A stretch of 64,000 nt of DNA. Origin: Arenicola marina. Lineage: Eukaryota > Annelida > Polychaeta > Arenicolidae. The DNA lies in contig OZ025248.1 of assembly GCA_964019135.1 (NCBI GenBank), forward strand, positions 74,034,119-74,098,118. The letters run 5' to 3'. Both the position numbers and the translations under genes were made by a program. A model generated the notes under the pieces. That model had not been told where the DNA came from, did no database searches, and saw only the letters and a list, made by a program, of their open reading frames with translations. Shown here in pieces: positions 1-11,394 of the stretch. How positions within the stretch are numbered: position 1 is the first letter of the stretch; every line of letters starts with the position of its first letter.

Positions 1-782
1 TCGGGTAGTGATGTTCCCGAAAAGTGACATCTGCTAAGCGTGCGTCAACCGCATTTGGGCCGGTTTATGTGGCGGTCATAAGGCGGTCACAGCACAGTTC
101 ACGACCGGAACCGGTCATTGAAGATGTCCCTGGCTGCATGGTACCTTGTCTCTTTACGTGCTTAGTTGCATGTTGTTAGATCCCCCGCCACCTCAAAGTC
201 AGTTGTCGCGCTCTTTAGTACGGCATTTGTTTTGTACGGACGATTTGTAAAATGATTTCTACGAAGCTTCGTCATCTGCTGGAAATGATCATTTCAGAAA
301 CGAGATGCTTTATAAGCGATATCTCCCCCCGGCGCCTCACTCCAAGTAACTCGCATTTTGGAGGAACGGAATACGGCTTGGCAACTCGGTGCAGAATACT
401 GGAGTTTCCCTTAGTGGCTTAAATACAAATGTCTTGCTTCTAATAACACATGCCATAGACCCCTGAAGCAAGATAGTCATTTGTCTTATTCTAACAGTGT
501 ATCTGATGAAATACGAAATGATTAAAATAAGCATGACGGTTCTTTTTTCCCTGCTAAATCTAGTCACTCCGTGGCCTGCTAGATTGTTTTTGGCTGTTTT
601 CAAGCGGCTGGCTAATGTGTCAATGCGATGTACCGTCTCCAAGCAAATTGGCCTTTCTGGAGTATCGGTGATAAGACGTTGCAAGGCGTTACTTGGATGA
701 AAAAAATTATCATGATTTGGAAAGAAGTTGTTCATCGATGGTTCTAAGCTAATGATAGTTGCAGCTTGTAGGCCAATCTGAC
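1..782. other. No recognisable feature
   Basis: Unique-looking DNA. The overlapping ORFs on both strands here are short, have low-complexity or random composition, and match no family I recognise. I see no promoter, RNA gene or repeat. Confidence 0.5.
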
Positions 783-1387
783 GTAAATAGGTTTATCTAG
801 TTTTTAACTTGTGACCGCTGCAAGGTCTGGGTCAACTTGCCGCCATTAGGGTAGCTGGTTTTTAACTAGTGACAGCTGCAAGGTCTGGGTCAATGTGCCG
901 CCATTAGGATAGCTGGTTCTTAACTTGAGACAGCTCCAAGGTCTGGGTCAATGTGCCGCCATTAGGGCAGCTGGTTCTTAACTTGTGACAGCTGCAAGGT
1001 CTGGGTCAATGTACCGCCATTAGGGCAGCTGGTTCTTAACTTGTGACAGCTGCAAGGTCTGGGTCAATGTACCGCCATTAGGGCAGCTGGTTCTTAACTT
1101 GTGACAGCTGCAAGTTCTGGGTCAATGTACCGCCATTAGGGCAGCTGGTTCTTAACTTGTGACAGCTGCAAGGTCTGGGTCAATGTACCGCCATTAGGGC
1201 AGCTGGTTCTTAACTTGTGACAGCTGCAAGGTCTGGGTCAATGTGCCGCCATTAGGGTAGCTGGTTCTTAACTTGAGACAGCTCCAAGGTCTGGGTCAAT
1301 GTGCCGCCATTAGGGCAGCTGGTTCTTAACTTGTGACAGCTGCAAGTTCTGGGTCAATGTGCCGCCATTAGGGCGGCTGGTTCTTAA
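783..1387. repeat. 58-bp minisatellite array
   Basis: About ten head-to-tail copies of a 58-bp unit. Each unit contains GCTGGTTCTTAAC, then GACAGCTGCAAG, then GGGTCAATGT and CCGCCATTAGGG. Copies differ by a few substitutions and the spacing of 58 is regular. The unit shares its length and GCTGGTTCTTAAC start with the array at 2181-2460, so the two look like diverged branches of one minisatellite. Confidence 0.93.
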
Positions 1388-1885
1388 CTATACTGACAGG
1401 TAATTATTGAAATCCTGAACCCGTCCGTCAAATTGTTCAGGTGTAAACCTGCCAATGTGGTTGGCCCTGTGCAACGCAGAGCACACACGCACATGTCCTG
1501 CTCCTGCGGTCAGCATGGCCTGGGCGGCCTCATGTATTTTGCAAGCAATTTGCAGAGGACTTTGGTCAGCATCATTGGAGCCTACATCAACTATTATGAT
1601 ATCCGCCGTACGACGCCCTGATGTCGCACTACGCAGCAGTGCCTCAGTTTTCATGCCTGTCCTGGCAGCGAACTGCACCCATGAGACGTACTTGTCGACC
1701 CTCAGAAACTGGGCCACAGAGCGGGGGTTGAACGGCGAGCCGCGGCACTGGTTGCGCAAATATATTTCGAAACCTGACAGAAAGGAATGACCGACGCCCG
1801 TGGGCTCCCGATGGGGGGGACGGAAGGACCCGGGGCTCCAGATGGGGGGAAATACTTGCCCTGTCCATCTCTCCTGTCTCCTAGT
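1388..1885 (-). pseudogene. SGNH-hydrolase-like fragment, probably from a retroelement
   Basis: This reading frame is open from a stop near 1886 down to a TAG at 1388, with no in-frame ATG, so it is a 5'-truncated fragment. It holds GVGHSFLSGFEIYL, resembling the block I nucleophile motif (GHS in place of GDS). About 60 residues further on is ADIIIVDVGSND, resembling block III (GxND). The tail EQFDGRVQDFNNYL looks like the end of the SGNH-type domains carried by several tyrosine-recombinase and CR1-like retroelements. The C-terminal DxxH block is missing. The frame ends exactly where the 58-bp array starts. Functional loss is inferred from the missing start and missing catalytic His block. 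A diverged host esterase exon is possible but less likely. Confidence 0.5.
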
Positions 1886-2180
1886 TTAACTCTTTCTGCT
1901 CTGCTCTCCCCTCCCCTAAGTTGGGGGGCACCACCCCAACACGGCGCTCTCCCCATCCCCTGAGTTGGGGTGTACTACCCTAACCCTGGCGCGACGCACC
2001 ACCCCCACTGCGGTCACAGCCTGGATTCCTCTGATCTGGCGGATCTGATTACACCTCTCTCTCCCGTCCCACGCTACCTACGCTCTTCCCGTGATTAATG
2101 TCTGTCCACTGCTTACCTAGCTACTATCCCCATCCCATGCCTTACTGCTGGCCAGTTCTACGAGACTCACTACAACATAC

Positions 2181-2460
2181 CATCTGTATGGGTGCGTCAA
2201 GGCGTTAGCAACGGGGGTTGCTGGTTCTTAACATATACCGTTTGTGTGGGCGCGTCAAGGTTCCAGGAATAAGTTTGCTGGTTCTTAACATCTAGCATCT
2301 GTGTCGGTGTGTCAAGGTACCATCAATGGCGGTTGCTGGTACTTGACATGTACCAACTGTATGGGTACGTCAAGGTGCCAGCAATGGGGGTTGCAGGTTA
2401 TTAACATTTAGCATCTGAACGGGTGCGTCAAGGCGCCAGCAATAGGGGTTGTTGATTCTT
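2181..2460. repeat. 57-bp minisatellite array
   Basis: About five diverged copies of a roughly 57-bp unit built around GCTGGTTCTTAACAT, CATCTGTATGGGTGCGTCAAGG and CCAGCAATGGGGGTT. A last partial copy lies beyond the LINE insertion, at about 2749-2775. Unit length and the TTCTTAAC core match the 783-1387 array. Confidence 0.82.
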
Positions 2461-2462
2461 AA

Positions 2463-2734
2463 GATAGATAGATGGATAGTTTATTGGTAACTTCTGGCAT
2501 CAGGCCCCTCGTACAAATACAGAACACAAAAATAACATGCAACAGACTAGAACAAACTTAGTTAATTAGAGAGAATTAGGCTAAACTTTTTTTCATACAG
2601 AGTGAATGCTTTTTGTATAAACCTTGCTAAGGAGATTAAACATGTTCTTTCCTCGGAAGTCATAATACATAAAAAAACTCCTAATATCATATGTCGTTAA
2701 ATATCTTGTAGGAAAATAATAATTGCGGAGATTA
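2463..2734 (-). mobile_element. 5'-truncated LINE 3' end with 14-bp target-site duplication
   Basis: This 272-bp insertion interrupts the 57-bp array. It is flanked by the direct repeat TTGTTGATTCTTAA at 2449-2462 and 2735-2748. Read on the minus strand it carries the last 47 codons of an ORF (YLTTYDIRSFFMYYDFRG, stop at 2593-2595), then a 3' UTR with the AATAAA-like stretch ACCAATAAACTATCC, and ends in a short (ATCT)n tail. Truncated 5' end, simple-repeat tail and target duplication are the standard signature of LINE retrotransposition. The clade cannot be named from so short a piece. Confidence 0.72.
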
Positions 2735-2834
2735 TTGTTGATTCTTAACATATATAGCATCTGCACGATACTCCGCAACGCGTTGATCGTAAAACATCAC
2801 GGACCGTTGAATTTCTGTCCTTGACCTTGCGCCG

Positions 2835-4670
2835 TTTGTTTGCGACAATAACATTTAATGCCCCCATGCCCTGTACCGCTTACACGCACTGCATCCTTCA
2901 GAATTGTATGATAGTGATGCGAACGGACATCTCAATTCCATTTCCATAGCAGCGGAACATTTGCCCAATGATAAAAATACAGATTCTTACCACATGACAA
3001 AAAATATGACATGATAAATATACAGATTCCAACCAAATAAAAAAAATTATATAATAACTATACAGATTCTAACAAACAGAAAAAAAATTCGAAAAAGAAA
3101 TTGCCATTCTGTTGTCATATGAATCTCAAAGTTATAGTTTTATCAGCACTCGTCGTGCACAGTGTCACGAACGTGAGGAGTGCAAATTGCTTTTATGTGG
3201 TTTTTATCAATGTTCTTAGATTCAGATGGAATGAACTGAGACGGAAATTCAATGTTGAAACGTTCAATTCTAATCTAAATTGTTGTCTGTGCTCAAGCCA
3301 ACTTAATGCAATATAATACGAAAGTCATGTCCCATTTCTTAACAGTTAAAACGTAACAAAATTAACAGTTATCGTGTCTTTCTATAGGATGACCTTGTGT
3401 CATTTGGCATTGATAACTCTTAATGTAGCTAAATCCAAGAGGAGTATTTAGCGTGTTGCGAGTCATTCATTCAATTGTTAGGTAAGTACGGACATTGCTT
3501 GTCACAATAGGCTTTCATGTGCCCATGCCCTGTACCTCTTTCACGCACTGCATCCTTCAGAGTTGCATGATAGTAATAGTAATGCGAACACACATTTCAA
3601 CTCCATTTCTGTGGCAATTGAACATTTGCCCAATGATAAAGATACAGATTCTGACCAAATGAAACAAATCTGACCAAATGAAACAAATCGTGAGACATCT
3701 GAAAGACGAGCCTGACCTGTGATCTTTGCGTAGTGCGGGAGAGATGAACCATCTCTACAAATGTCTGTGCTCATAATTGACACATTGTGCTGAGTTGGTA
3801 CACCAGGGCGCTGGGAAGGGGGTACCCCCCGCCCCCCTTCCCCTCTGGGGTTTTAAAGACAAGTATATGGGGCTGTCGACTCGCGGAACTTTTATGTTGA
3901 AATGGCCACTACTCGATTAATAACGGCGTATGAGATTAGGGACTGGTTGCAAACTACCGGAAAATGTCGAAATTTGCTGCCTGAAGAAGGTAAATGTACT
4001 TCTGTCAGTACCTCCAGCCTATGGCTGCCTTGTTTAATGAAGCGTGGTGATCATTATTTGTTTTATTTATTTCTAATTTAGAACTGAAATTGTGCAAAAC
4101 AAAGTGAAAGTTTTATCAGCACTCGTCGTGCACAGTGTCACGAACGTGAGGAGTGCAAATTGCTTTTATGTGGTTTTTATCAATGTTCTTATATTCAGAT
4201 GGAATGAACTGAGACGGAAATTCAATGTTGAAACGTACAATTCTAATCTATATTCTGTTGTCTGTGCTCAAGCCAACCTAATGTAATATAATACGAAAGT
4301 CATGTCCCATTTGTTAACAGTTGAAACGCAACCAAATTAATAGTTATCGTGTCTCCATATAGAATGACCTTGCGTCATTTGGCATTGATAACTCCTAATG
4401 TAGCTAACCCCAAGAGGAGTATTAAGCGCGTTGCGCAAATGTTGTAGTGCAAATTGCTTTTATGTGGTTTTTATCTTCTTATTATATTCAGATGAAATGA
4501 ACTGAGAAATTCAACGTTGAAACGTTCAATTCTGATTTAAATTATGTTGCTATGCTCAAGTCAACTTAATGTTATCTCATACAAAAGATCATGTCCCATT
4601 TCTTAACAGTTGAAACGCAACCAAATTAACAGTTATTGCGTCTCCATATAGAATGACCTGATAAATTACG
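2835..4670. repeat. Repeat family A, locus 1 (modular direct repeats)
   Basis: Three modules recur here and at 20325-21535. Module 1 (2835-2990, 3490-3655) contains GCACTGCATCCTTCAGA and GAACATTTGCCCAATGATAAA. Module 2 (3775-4100) contains GCGCTGGGAAGGGGGTACCC and GGCCACTACTCG. Module 3 (3110-3485, 4105-4440 and a shortened copy at 4445-4670) contains ATCAGCACTCGTCGTGCACA and ATGACCTTGCGTCATTTGGC. The order at this locus is 1-3-1-2-3-3'. Short ORFs within module 3 recur only because the DNA is duplicated. Second-locus copies sit next to the tyrosine-recombinase retrotransposon, so these may be noncoding parts of such an element. Confidence 0.82.
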
Positions 4671-4769
4671 ACGACCTGATGACGTCACAATTATCATAGC
4701 CAGGTTTGACCTAAAGATCAACTCTTATTTTCAAACATAAGGCTCGGTATGTGCAATAGTCAAGCTAGT

Positions 4770-5735
4770 GAAACCTAGAAATAACCCTTATATTGCATTT
4801 TTGATCATCTTCACCCTGCGGGTTACGCAATCTCGTTTATATAGAATACAGCCACAAGCTGGTCCCTTTCTTCATCAGTTGTTTTGGGCGCTTCTCACAA
4901 CATCTTCCAAAAGGTGCCCCGACCGAGGTGATCAGTCTCTGTCTCGAACCGTTGCGCTGCCCCACCGCTCCTCTCTTGAACCATACCCAGTGCGACGCAA
5001 ATTTTTTATAGTGATCTTCTTCCTTCGTATTCATCTGTGGCTGCCTTCAGTGGAACCTGAAGCTTGCTACCGGTGGTGATCAAGCCCAAGCTGCTGAAAC
5101 TGCTTGGCACACCGAGCCATCATCGAAGGTAGCCACTGATCTTCCTTTCCATTTAACAGCCGTCATTGGTACCTCGCAGACCATAAGTAGCCACAGGACA
5201 CTGGGCAACACTCCATGTTGGTAACGCCACGTCTTGTACTTTCCCGACAGTCCGGTATTCTCAGCTGTCAGCAGCCACTCATTCGCTTGCTGTTTCCATT
5301 GAGATGATTTCACTGCCTATCTTGAGTCTGAACCTGTCCATAATTTGTTAAGCAACTTGATTTTGCCGGTTTAAACTTCATTTTAGGCCACGTGATCAAT
5401 TTCGGTCTTGGAGTATCCATCATTCCTCCACGGCGGGCTTGGCTGCGATTGTCATGTCATCCATAAAGGCCAGCGTAAGTAGTTGCGGAACTTTTAAAGT
5501 TGTGGCAGAGATCGTTCAATAGGCGTTAGCCAAGTCCAGCCACAATACCTGGTGGATCCTTGGAAGCCTGGGGCACCTGGTATGCCTCCCTTCTGTACTG
5601 AGATTTCAACGTACTTAATTGCCGGCATGTAGTTTATCATCCCCGGCCAAAACGGCTAAGAATAAATTTTCTTGGAGTTTCAAATGAGATTTAGTGCTCC
5701 ACTGTAGGCAGGACGCAACCCTCCGCTATCGGTCG
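4770..5735 (-). pseudogene. Heavily decayed LINE reverse transcriptase
   Basis: Minus-strand pieces in different frames match, in order, a non-LTR reverse transcriptase ORF found in many aquatic animals. About 5600 encodes VQKGGIPG. About 5460 encodes LWMT, standing where the family has FMDD, near the palm. About 5390 encodes MKFKPAKSSCL, which matches the MxFKPxKSR motif. Positions 5313-5080 encode SGKYKTWRYQHGVLPSVLW followed by EVPMTAVKW, from the C-terminal part of the RT ORF. Internal stops and frame changes throughout show it is dead. The part below 5080 is too diverged to align by eye, so that end is approximate. Confidence 0.68.
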
Positions 5736-5886
5736 GCTTTGGGGACTTTATAAATTCTGATATTCCAGCATAATAATATGTTGATCTGGTCTCGGCGTTG
5801 TAACTGATATTTGTATGCTGAGAATGTATCCTGCTCCAGATGCTGGTGACAGGGCGAAAACCGATGTCCTGTTCACCTGCAGTTCA

Positions 5887-6845
5887 ACTTTTTTTTTTAT
5901 GTTTATTTCAAAAAAGAAGTCGTGGTATACACAAGCTGCGATGCAACACATAATAAAACATTACATCATCAGGTATATGCTAGCATTCGTTCATGTAAAG
6001 TAGCAATGTGATATTGCTTTAATATTCTAAAAGGTTCTACTCTAAAATTAATTTCGGCATTAAAGAATATAACAATATTGCACAGGCGTTCGTTTGGATG
6101 ACTATTTCGTATTAAACAATCTTTAAATATAAAGAAAGCTGTTAAAGATAGAATGACATCAATATCACGATTAGTGCTACCAATTAATATATCGAAAGTT
6201 GTTATATTTATAGCCAAAGCTGTTTCTATTACACTTCAGATAATCTTTGCTCTATGGCATTCATATAAAAGATGGGATATATCATGTATACTATCACAAA
6301 TCGTGCATTTATCACAGTCACTTTTACCCCATCGCATTAAGAGTTTCTTGCATGCTAGGGTCAGGTGTAAAACTTTGTAGTTAAATTCAGCCAATTTCTT
6401 ATCCTTCATTGTTTTTATCTTATTATGGTAAACTTCATGGAAATTAACTTCCCTCACGTCCTTTTTAAACATATCACATAGTTTGCGCTCCGATACAACC
6501 ATCTCACACTTTTTGTGTACAAAACGCCAGTACAATATGTTGCATTTAAAACTTGTTAGTCCTATATCTCTTATAATATAACTATCGTTTACTGGCGAAC
6601 TTTGTGGTATATGATGTTTTAATACAATTTTATATCGTTTAATTGCTTTGCTCAACATAGACAGTTCTGCTAAAATATTCCTTTTCGATACAATGATATT
6701 ACAGAGATATTCAATATTTATGCACCCTTCATTAAACATAAAATCTTTTACAAAAATGATACCACGGTTCATAAAAGATTTAAATAATAAGGTCACATTT
6801 GTTTTTTCTCAACGATTGTGATATTTGAATTTCCCCAAATTATCT
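5887..6845 (-). mobile_element. 5'-truncated LINE with AATAAA and poly(A) tail
   Basis: On the minus strand the copy ends in GAAATAAACAT followed by ten A (plus-strand T-run near 5888), a polyadenylation signal plus poly(A). Upstream lies the C-terminal part of the retrotransposon ORF (5969-6840). The 5' end dissolves into unrelated sequence at about 6845. No target duplication was found by eye, perhaps because it has decayed. Confidence 0.7.
5969..6840 (-). pseudogene. LINE reverse transcriptase, C-terminal region
   Basis: The single frame reads LLFKSFMNRGIIFVKDF, then KLAEFNYKVLHLTLACKKLL, then a zinc-finger-like cluster CDKCTICDSIHDISHLLYEC, which is the usual end of several LINE RT ORFs. 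The cluster is followed by a TGA at 6236-6238 where relatives usually have Trp, and the same frame then continues 83 codons to a true end at 5969. Upstream residues FGEIQI correspond to the IWGN motif. Apart from that TGA and the truncation the frame is intact, so this is a fairly young copy. Confidence 0.68.
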
Positions 6846-6919
6846 CTTCAAGTAGGTCTACTTTATTGGTCGGTTTTGTGGACTAGAGTTTAGGATCCTG
6901 TTATCCATGCATATCTATA

Positions 6920-6934
6920 GGGGAGACCGGGGCA
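6920..6934 (+). repeat. Left terminal inverted repeat of pogo-like element
   Basis: GGGGAGACCGGGGCA directly follows a TA dinucleotide and is the exact reverse complement of 9114-9128. Confidence 0.88.
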
Positions 6935-7672
6935 CGTTCGCTCCATTTTTACATTAAGGCCCATAGATGCGCTAAGGTTAAAGCATGTTGTCTGATTTTT
7001 TGTTAGGTGACAGCTGTATTATGTAGCTGTATTTTGGACCCTGTTTAGTTTGTTTCCGTCAATTGTTTTTCCTGTAGTTTGCAGTTTAGCAGAGGCACCC
7101 GACAAGGGCTAATGTGCCCCGTGACGGGGCACGTAGACCCAACCCGCGGGGCAAGTACGCCCTTGGTACAAAACGCAAATAATTCGTCCGTCTTACACCC
7201 TTTTTTTTATTAGTAATACAACGTTATCTTAAACAATCTAGACACAACCAACGAAATCTTTAAAGCAATATATTCCGTATTTTTTTGTATGACCAACCTC
7301 TTCTCCATGTCAAATACGTACACTCTGTCTTGAGTTTAAATCCTGAAACCCTGCGGGCTATCCGGAGAGAAGCACTTTCTTCAACGGAGCAGAAGTTGGT
7401 GGCCGGCTTTATATCCCTACGCGCCTGTTCGCAGTTCGCTATTTTGTGTGTGATGTCGACCGCGGCTCGCTATCACGTCCGCGCGCGATAAAAGTAAACC
7501 TCGCAGTTTTATGTTGAAATGTTTGTTTTACAGACTCAAAGCGATATAAAAACATATGCATCATAGATTTTGAGATACTTTAGTCTTGATTCTAAAATGT
7601 AAAAAATCTAAGATGGCGCATGTAAGCATATTGCTTTAACAAAACACTTGGATCGCTACAAGTTACTCGGAA

Positions 7673-8347
7673 TTACTTGGTATAAATCGAACCGTGATCA
7701 GAGTTGCAATTGTGGCATACGTAGAGAGGGGACTCCATCCATGTACATTCTCTGTGAGACCAGTCGTTACATGATGCGCATTGCACCCACACCTCTCCTT
7801 TCCTGCTTTCTGACCATGGTGATAGACACACAAGACAGAAATATTCAGAGGAATCATCACTAGACAAATGGCTTCTTCTTCGCTTCATTCTGTTTCTTCT
7901 CTTTGCTTTGGGTTCTTTACCTGTTTTTGATTTAGTCTTTTCTTTTGTAACACCGATAACTTTCCTTTGCCTTTTGTTTCTGTTGCGTGTTTCGGCTTCG
8001 ATAGCTTTTTTTTCTGGTGTATCGGTTAGAATTGCAGCTCGTCTTTGTTTTCTACTCTTGGTCGTTAACTTCCTGTGCGGAGCCTTAGGATGAGGCTGAA
8101 CTTCAATGGGCGAGAATTAATTTCCGCTCTGCTGCGCAAAACGGTCTTCGCGAAGATCCGGTTTGTCCTTAGACACGTTAGCAGGCTTGGTGACGATGAG
8201 ATCAGGCTTTGAAATGATAGTGGCAGGCTCTGAAACGGAGGGAGTAGGAACAATTGCAGCGTAGTGTGCTGCGACACCGTCACCACTAAGAAATAGTGTT
8301 ATTATGTGCTTTTCGGTACATAATTCCGGACCATCCTGCAAAATCAA
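7673..8347 (-). pseudogene. pogo-type transposase C-terminus with PHD-like finger
   Basis: One frame runs from 8347 to a TAA at 7673, broken once by a TAA at 8117-8119. After that stop comes FSPIEVQPHPKAP, a basic stretch, AAILTDTPEKKAI and more Lys/Arg-rich sequence, all familiar from the tail of pogo/Tigger (DDE_1) transposases. It ends in a PHD/C4HC3-like cluster: FCLVCL, then VWVQCASCNDWSHREC, then YVCHNC. Such fingers occur at the C-terminus of many invertebrate pogo transposases. The catalytic core is absent. The lone stop and missing N-terminal two thirds make this a pseudogene inside the element at 6920-9128. Confidence 0.75.
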
Positions 8348-9113
8348 ACTAGGTATGTCTATATATAGGCTACTATATAACTCGCCTTTATGATTGACTT
8401 ACAAGGTGTTTATACTAATATCAATATTAATTGGTAATTGAATCTTAAATCTGAATTGAATAGTAAGCTGTCCCATCATATTACTATATGTAGAATCCCT
8501 ATCCCTCATTTTTACGTCTGTGTTGCGGACGAGTCTTGCAGCAAGGGCTGTAACTTATTGTTGAAGCTCTTTGGGGTCATGTATAAAGCAGTGTCTGCAT
8601 CAGGTAGGGCTGTCAGTCTTATGTTAGGGCCACTTTTCCATTGTGTGAACGTTGTATAGATGCTCCATGTTATGCATATGGGGTACATTAGACCAGGCGA
8701 CCGGGGCATGTTCGCCCAGTGGGCCAACTTGCCCCGACACAAGCGGGTGGATGTGCCCCAAACGTGTCTGCTATATTTGGATGCAAGAAATATGAATTGG
8801 ACTAGAAGTTAGAGTCTTCAATTTGTAATCAAAATTAGGCGCATATAGTACATGACTTTCGGTACATTATTCATTTTCTAACTCTACAGGACATACTTGA
8901 AAAGCGAAGAACACATGGCGGAACTGTTATTTACTTACCTGGCAGAAAAAGTTAATTTCCCGACAAACTGTTCGACGCGCAGCTCGATCTTGATGAAAAA
9001 ATTCTGGGACGTAAAACATTCATCACTTGACCGCATCACATGACACAACTTGGTGCTTTAGGGGTGTAAAGTCGAAAAAATCGATGTGGGCTAACGTACC
9101 CCGAGGGCCTACT

Positions 9114-9128
9114 TGCCCCGGTCTCCCC
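9114..9128 (-). repeat. Right terminal inverted repeat of pogo-like element
   Basis: TGCCCCGGTCTCCCC is followed by TA and is the exact reverse complement of the left end at 6920-6934. Confidence 0.88.
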
Positions 9129-9139
9129 TACTAATAAAA

Positions 9140-9790
9140 TGAAGCTGTCTGTCCCACTATGCCGCGGCATGCAAGAACCCATTGGCACCAGCAGCCGCCT
9201 TGAGAACCTACGCCATGAGAACCTATTAATATCCAGCCGTCGCTCTTAGATATGTCAAAGCTATCGCATGTGTCAACACAACCGCTGGGTGCTTATCACC
9301 TTATCCCAAAACCTGCGGCGGGCTACCTGGCTTGGTGCCAACAGTAATAATATTTCTCCCAACGCCTTATCGCCCGAACTGTCATCAAAACAAACAAATC
9401 CCGTACTGTCTCGCTTCCACAACTTCCCATTGCTCATCCCCCACACCCGTCCACCCGACTCCTGCAGCCCCATGCCCCGTCGACATTCATCAGACTCCGG
9501 CTGTACTGCCCCCCCCGCCCCCCCGCCCACCGGCACCCACTAGACTTTAGCTTTATGCACTTCTGTCTTTGTTCGTACCCTCTACTGACTTAACGACAAC
9601 AGCTATCGTTCACCAACTTTTATGGAAATGTGGCATGTCCGAGCCTCTACAATTTTCAAGTATTATTGTATCCAGTACAGAATACGCAAATTGCAGCTAA
9701 AGCACGCTGACAAAAATGTGTACATGGCGTATATGTATCTCAGTTGGAATAACAACAACATGTCTAGATGCAATCTGTACCAATATAGTA
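9140..9790. other. No gene; C-rich low-complexity stretch
   Basis: Positions 9360-9545 are C-rich with a CCCCCCCGCCCCCCCG run. ORFs on both strands here are Pro- or Gly-rich and reflect composition only. The rest is featureless. Confidence 0.45.
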
Positions 9791-9793
9791 CCG

Positions 9794-10080
9794 GAAGCGT
9801 GACGTTAAAGACCGGTGTACATAAACAATTCTAATTATCGTATATGTGGAAATTATAACATTCATTTGTAATCAACAAACATGCGCAAAATAACTGAGCG
9901 GACGCGTGTCGTTAAAGACCGACGTACAGAAACAATTTTAATTATCATATATGTTGACATTATAACATTCATTTGTAATCAACAAACATGCGCAAAATAA
10001 CTGAGCGGACGCGTGTCGTTAAAGACCGACGTACAGAAACAATTCTAATAATCATATATGTTGAAATTATCCTTAACATT
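9794..10080. repeat. 107-bp tandem repeat, about 2.6 copies
   Basis: The phrase GCGGACGCGTGTCGTTAAAG recurs 107 bp apart (about 9898 and 10005), with a diverged copy at about 9794. Each unit also contains TTCATTTGTAATCAACAAAC. The last two copies are nearly identical. Confidence 0.85.
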
Positions 10081-10194
10081 TGTGTCCCGTTATTCAGTAG
10101 CTCCCGGTCAATATTATTATCGATATTATTTCTGCCCAATGTCTACCTTCTGCCTGCTACTATTTGACGTATAAACCTAAATACTGTCATACTG

Positions 10195-10494
10195 TTATAT
10201 CTTTCGCTTATTACTACGAACGCTAGACGTGCGGCTAGTTTTTCTATAATATAGTGGTAGTTTCGTGAGATCAGATACTTTCTTCTCGTCTATCGCTTTG
10301 AATCTTAAACCTTCTAAACTGTTCCCTAGCAAGCGTATATATTGCTGCCCTAAACTACCATCTGCAAAAATGCGTTTTAGCCATATGATATTAACAGCCC
10401 GAAAATGAGATTCAACGTCAATCATTTCAGCACCTTCCTGCAGTTCCACATGCTTATCAACTCCTGTTTGAGAGGCTGGCACAACGTAATGCAC
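10195..10494 (-). pseudogene. LINE reverse transcriptase fragment
   Basis: This frame reads GAEMIDVESHFRAVNIIWLK, then RIFADGSLGQQYIRLL and LTKLPLYYR. It resembles the region after the RT core of several non-LTR elements, where a D(V/I)xxxxxAxxxxWxxR motif is usual. It is an isolated piece with no start, palm domain or tail. Assignment rests on motif memory only. Confidence 0.45.
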
Positions 10495-10980
10495 AGTGTT
10501 AACTTCCGTGTACAGAATTATTCTTGCGCAACCATCAAAAGTGTTACAAAGGCATGTAAATCTTATGTTTGAGTATTTTTAAAAGTCGAAAAGGCGCCAT
10601 TGGTGCTAACTAAAAAAAAAGATTGGGCGACAATTTACCATGGCCGAGATTGATCTAAAACACAGTACAGTTTGCATTAACGTGCAACTCATTAGAATCA
10701 GTGACATAGATTATCATATAGTATTTATTTGATCCTTGCGTCGAGAACATGATTGAAAGTGATATATTAATTAACGTTCACTATTGGACAAATTCATCAC
10801 AAAATCTCGATGGCCTTATGCGCTTTAACTTGAGAGCTTATTGAAAGCTGTTAAATGTTTATATAGCGTTGGGATTTAACTGATATCACAAGCATGACAA
10901 GACTGTAAGTTGTGCACTGGAGACTCGAACTAAAAGGTATCTATGAGAACCTACTACCACCATACCACCTCTCTGAGCCA
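10495..10980. other. No recognisable feature
   Basis: AT-rich, unique-looking sequence with no open frame of interest. Confidence 0.45.
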
Positions 10981-11394
10981 CCATGACCCCCACCCTACTC
11001 GCCCGTCACTACTACCTATTATCACAGCCACCTCCAACTGCCTCATCCACCCCACCACCATCACCTCCCAACCACCTTACCTCCTCCCCCACGCCTGATC
11101 CATGGCTCCATCCTTTGTCGCCGTGCTACCCCACCCAACCCCTCAGGTTGACCCCCCGTCACAGTCAGCCTGCCGTACCCATGTGCTTCAACCCGATCCC
11201 CATCGCCCACCAGCACCTTCCTTGGCTTCCGTCACCATGATAGCCCTCTCGCATCCCCTAACTCTATCTTCAGGACCGACCAGACCTACTGCACCACAAT
11301 GCCCAACCCTTACCGCCAGTCGCGCACACCGTCCTCTATCATCATGCCCCACGACTGTCACCATATTCTGCCACCCTCACTGCCTGTAGGTGTA
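10981..11394. other. C-rich, strand-asymmetric flank of the 34-bp array
   Basis: The plus strand is dominated by C, A and T with few G (Pro/Thr/Ser-rich in translation). At about 11393 composition flips to G-rich, and stays so to about 16620. The two overlapping plus-strand ORFs here are composition artefacts. Confidence 0.5.

Larger units (their letters stand above)
6920..9128. mobile_element. pogo/Tigger-like DNA transposon, internally deleted
   Basis: Perfect 15-bp terminal inverted repeats GGGGAGACCGGGGCA lie at 6920-6934 and 9114-9128, flanked by TA on both sides (6918-6919, 9129-9130), the target duplication of Tc1/mariner/pogo elements. Related GGGGCA/TGCCCC motifs recur subterminally at about 7113-7165 and 8699-8760. 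The only coding remnant is the C-terminal part of a transposase on the minus strand; nothing resembling the DDE catalytic core or the CENP-B-type DNA-binding domain is visible. The copy is therefore non-autonomous now. Confidence 0.83.

Noticed and set aside
3101..4286. Two similar 64-71 codon ORFs (LSALVVHSVTNV...)
   Set aside because: They fall in module 3 of repeat family A, and the frame is lost in other copies.
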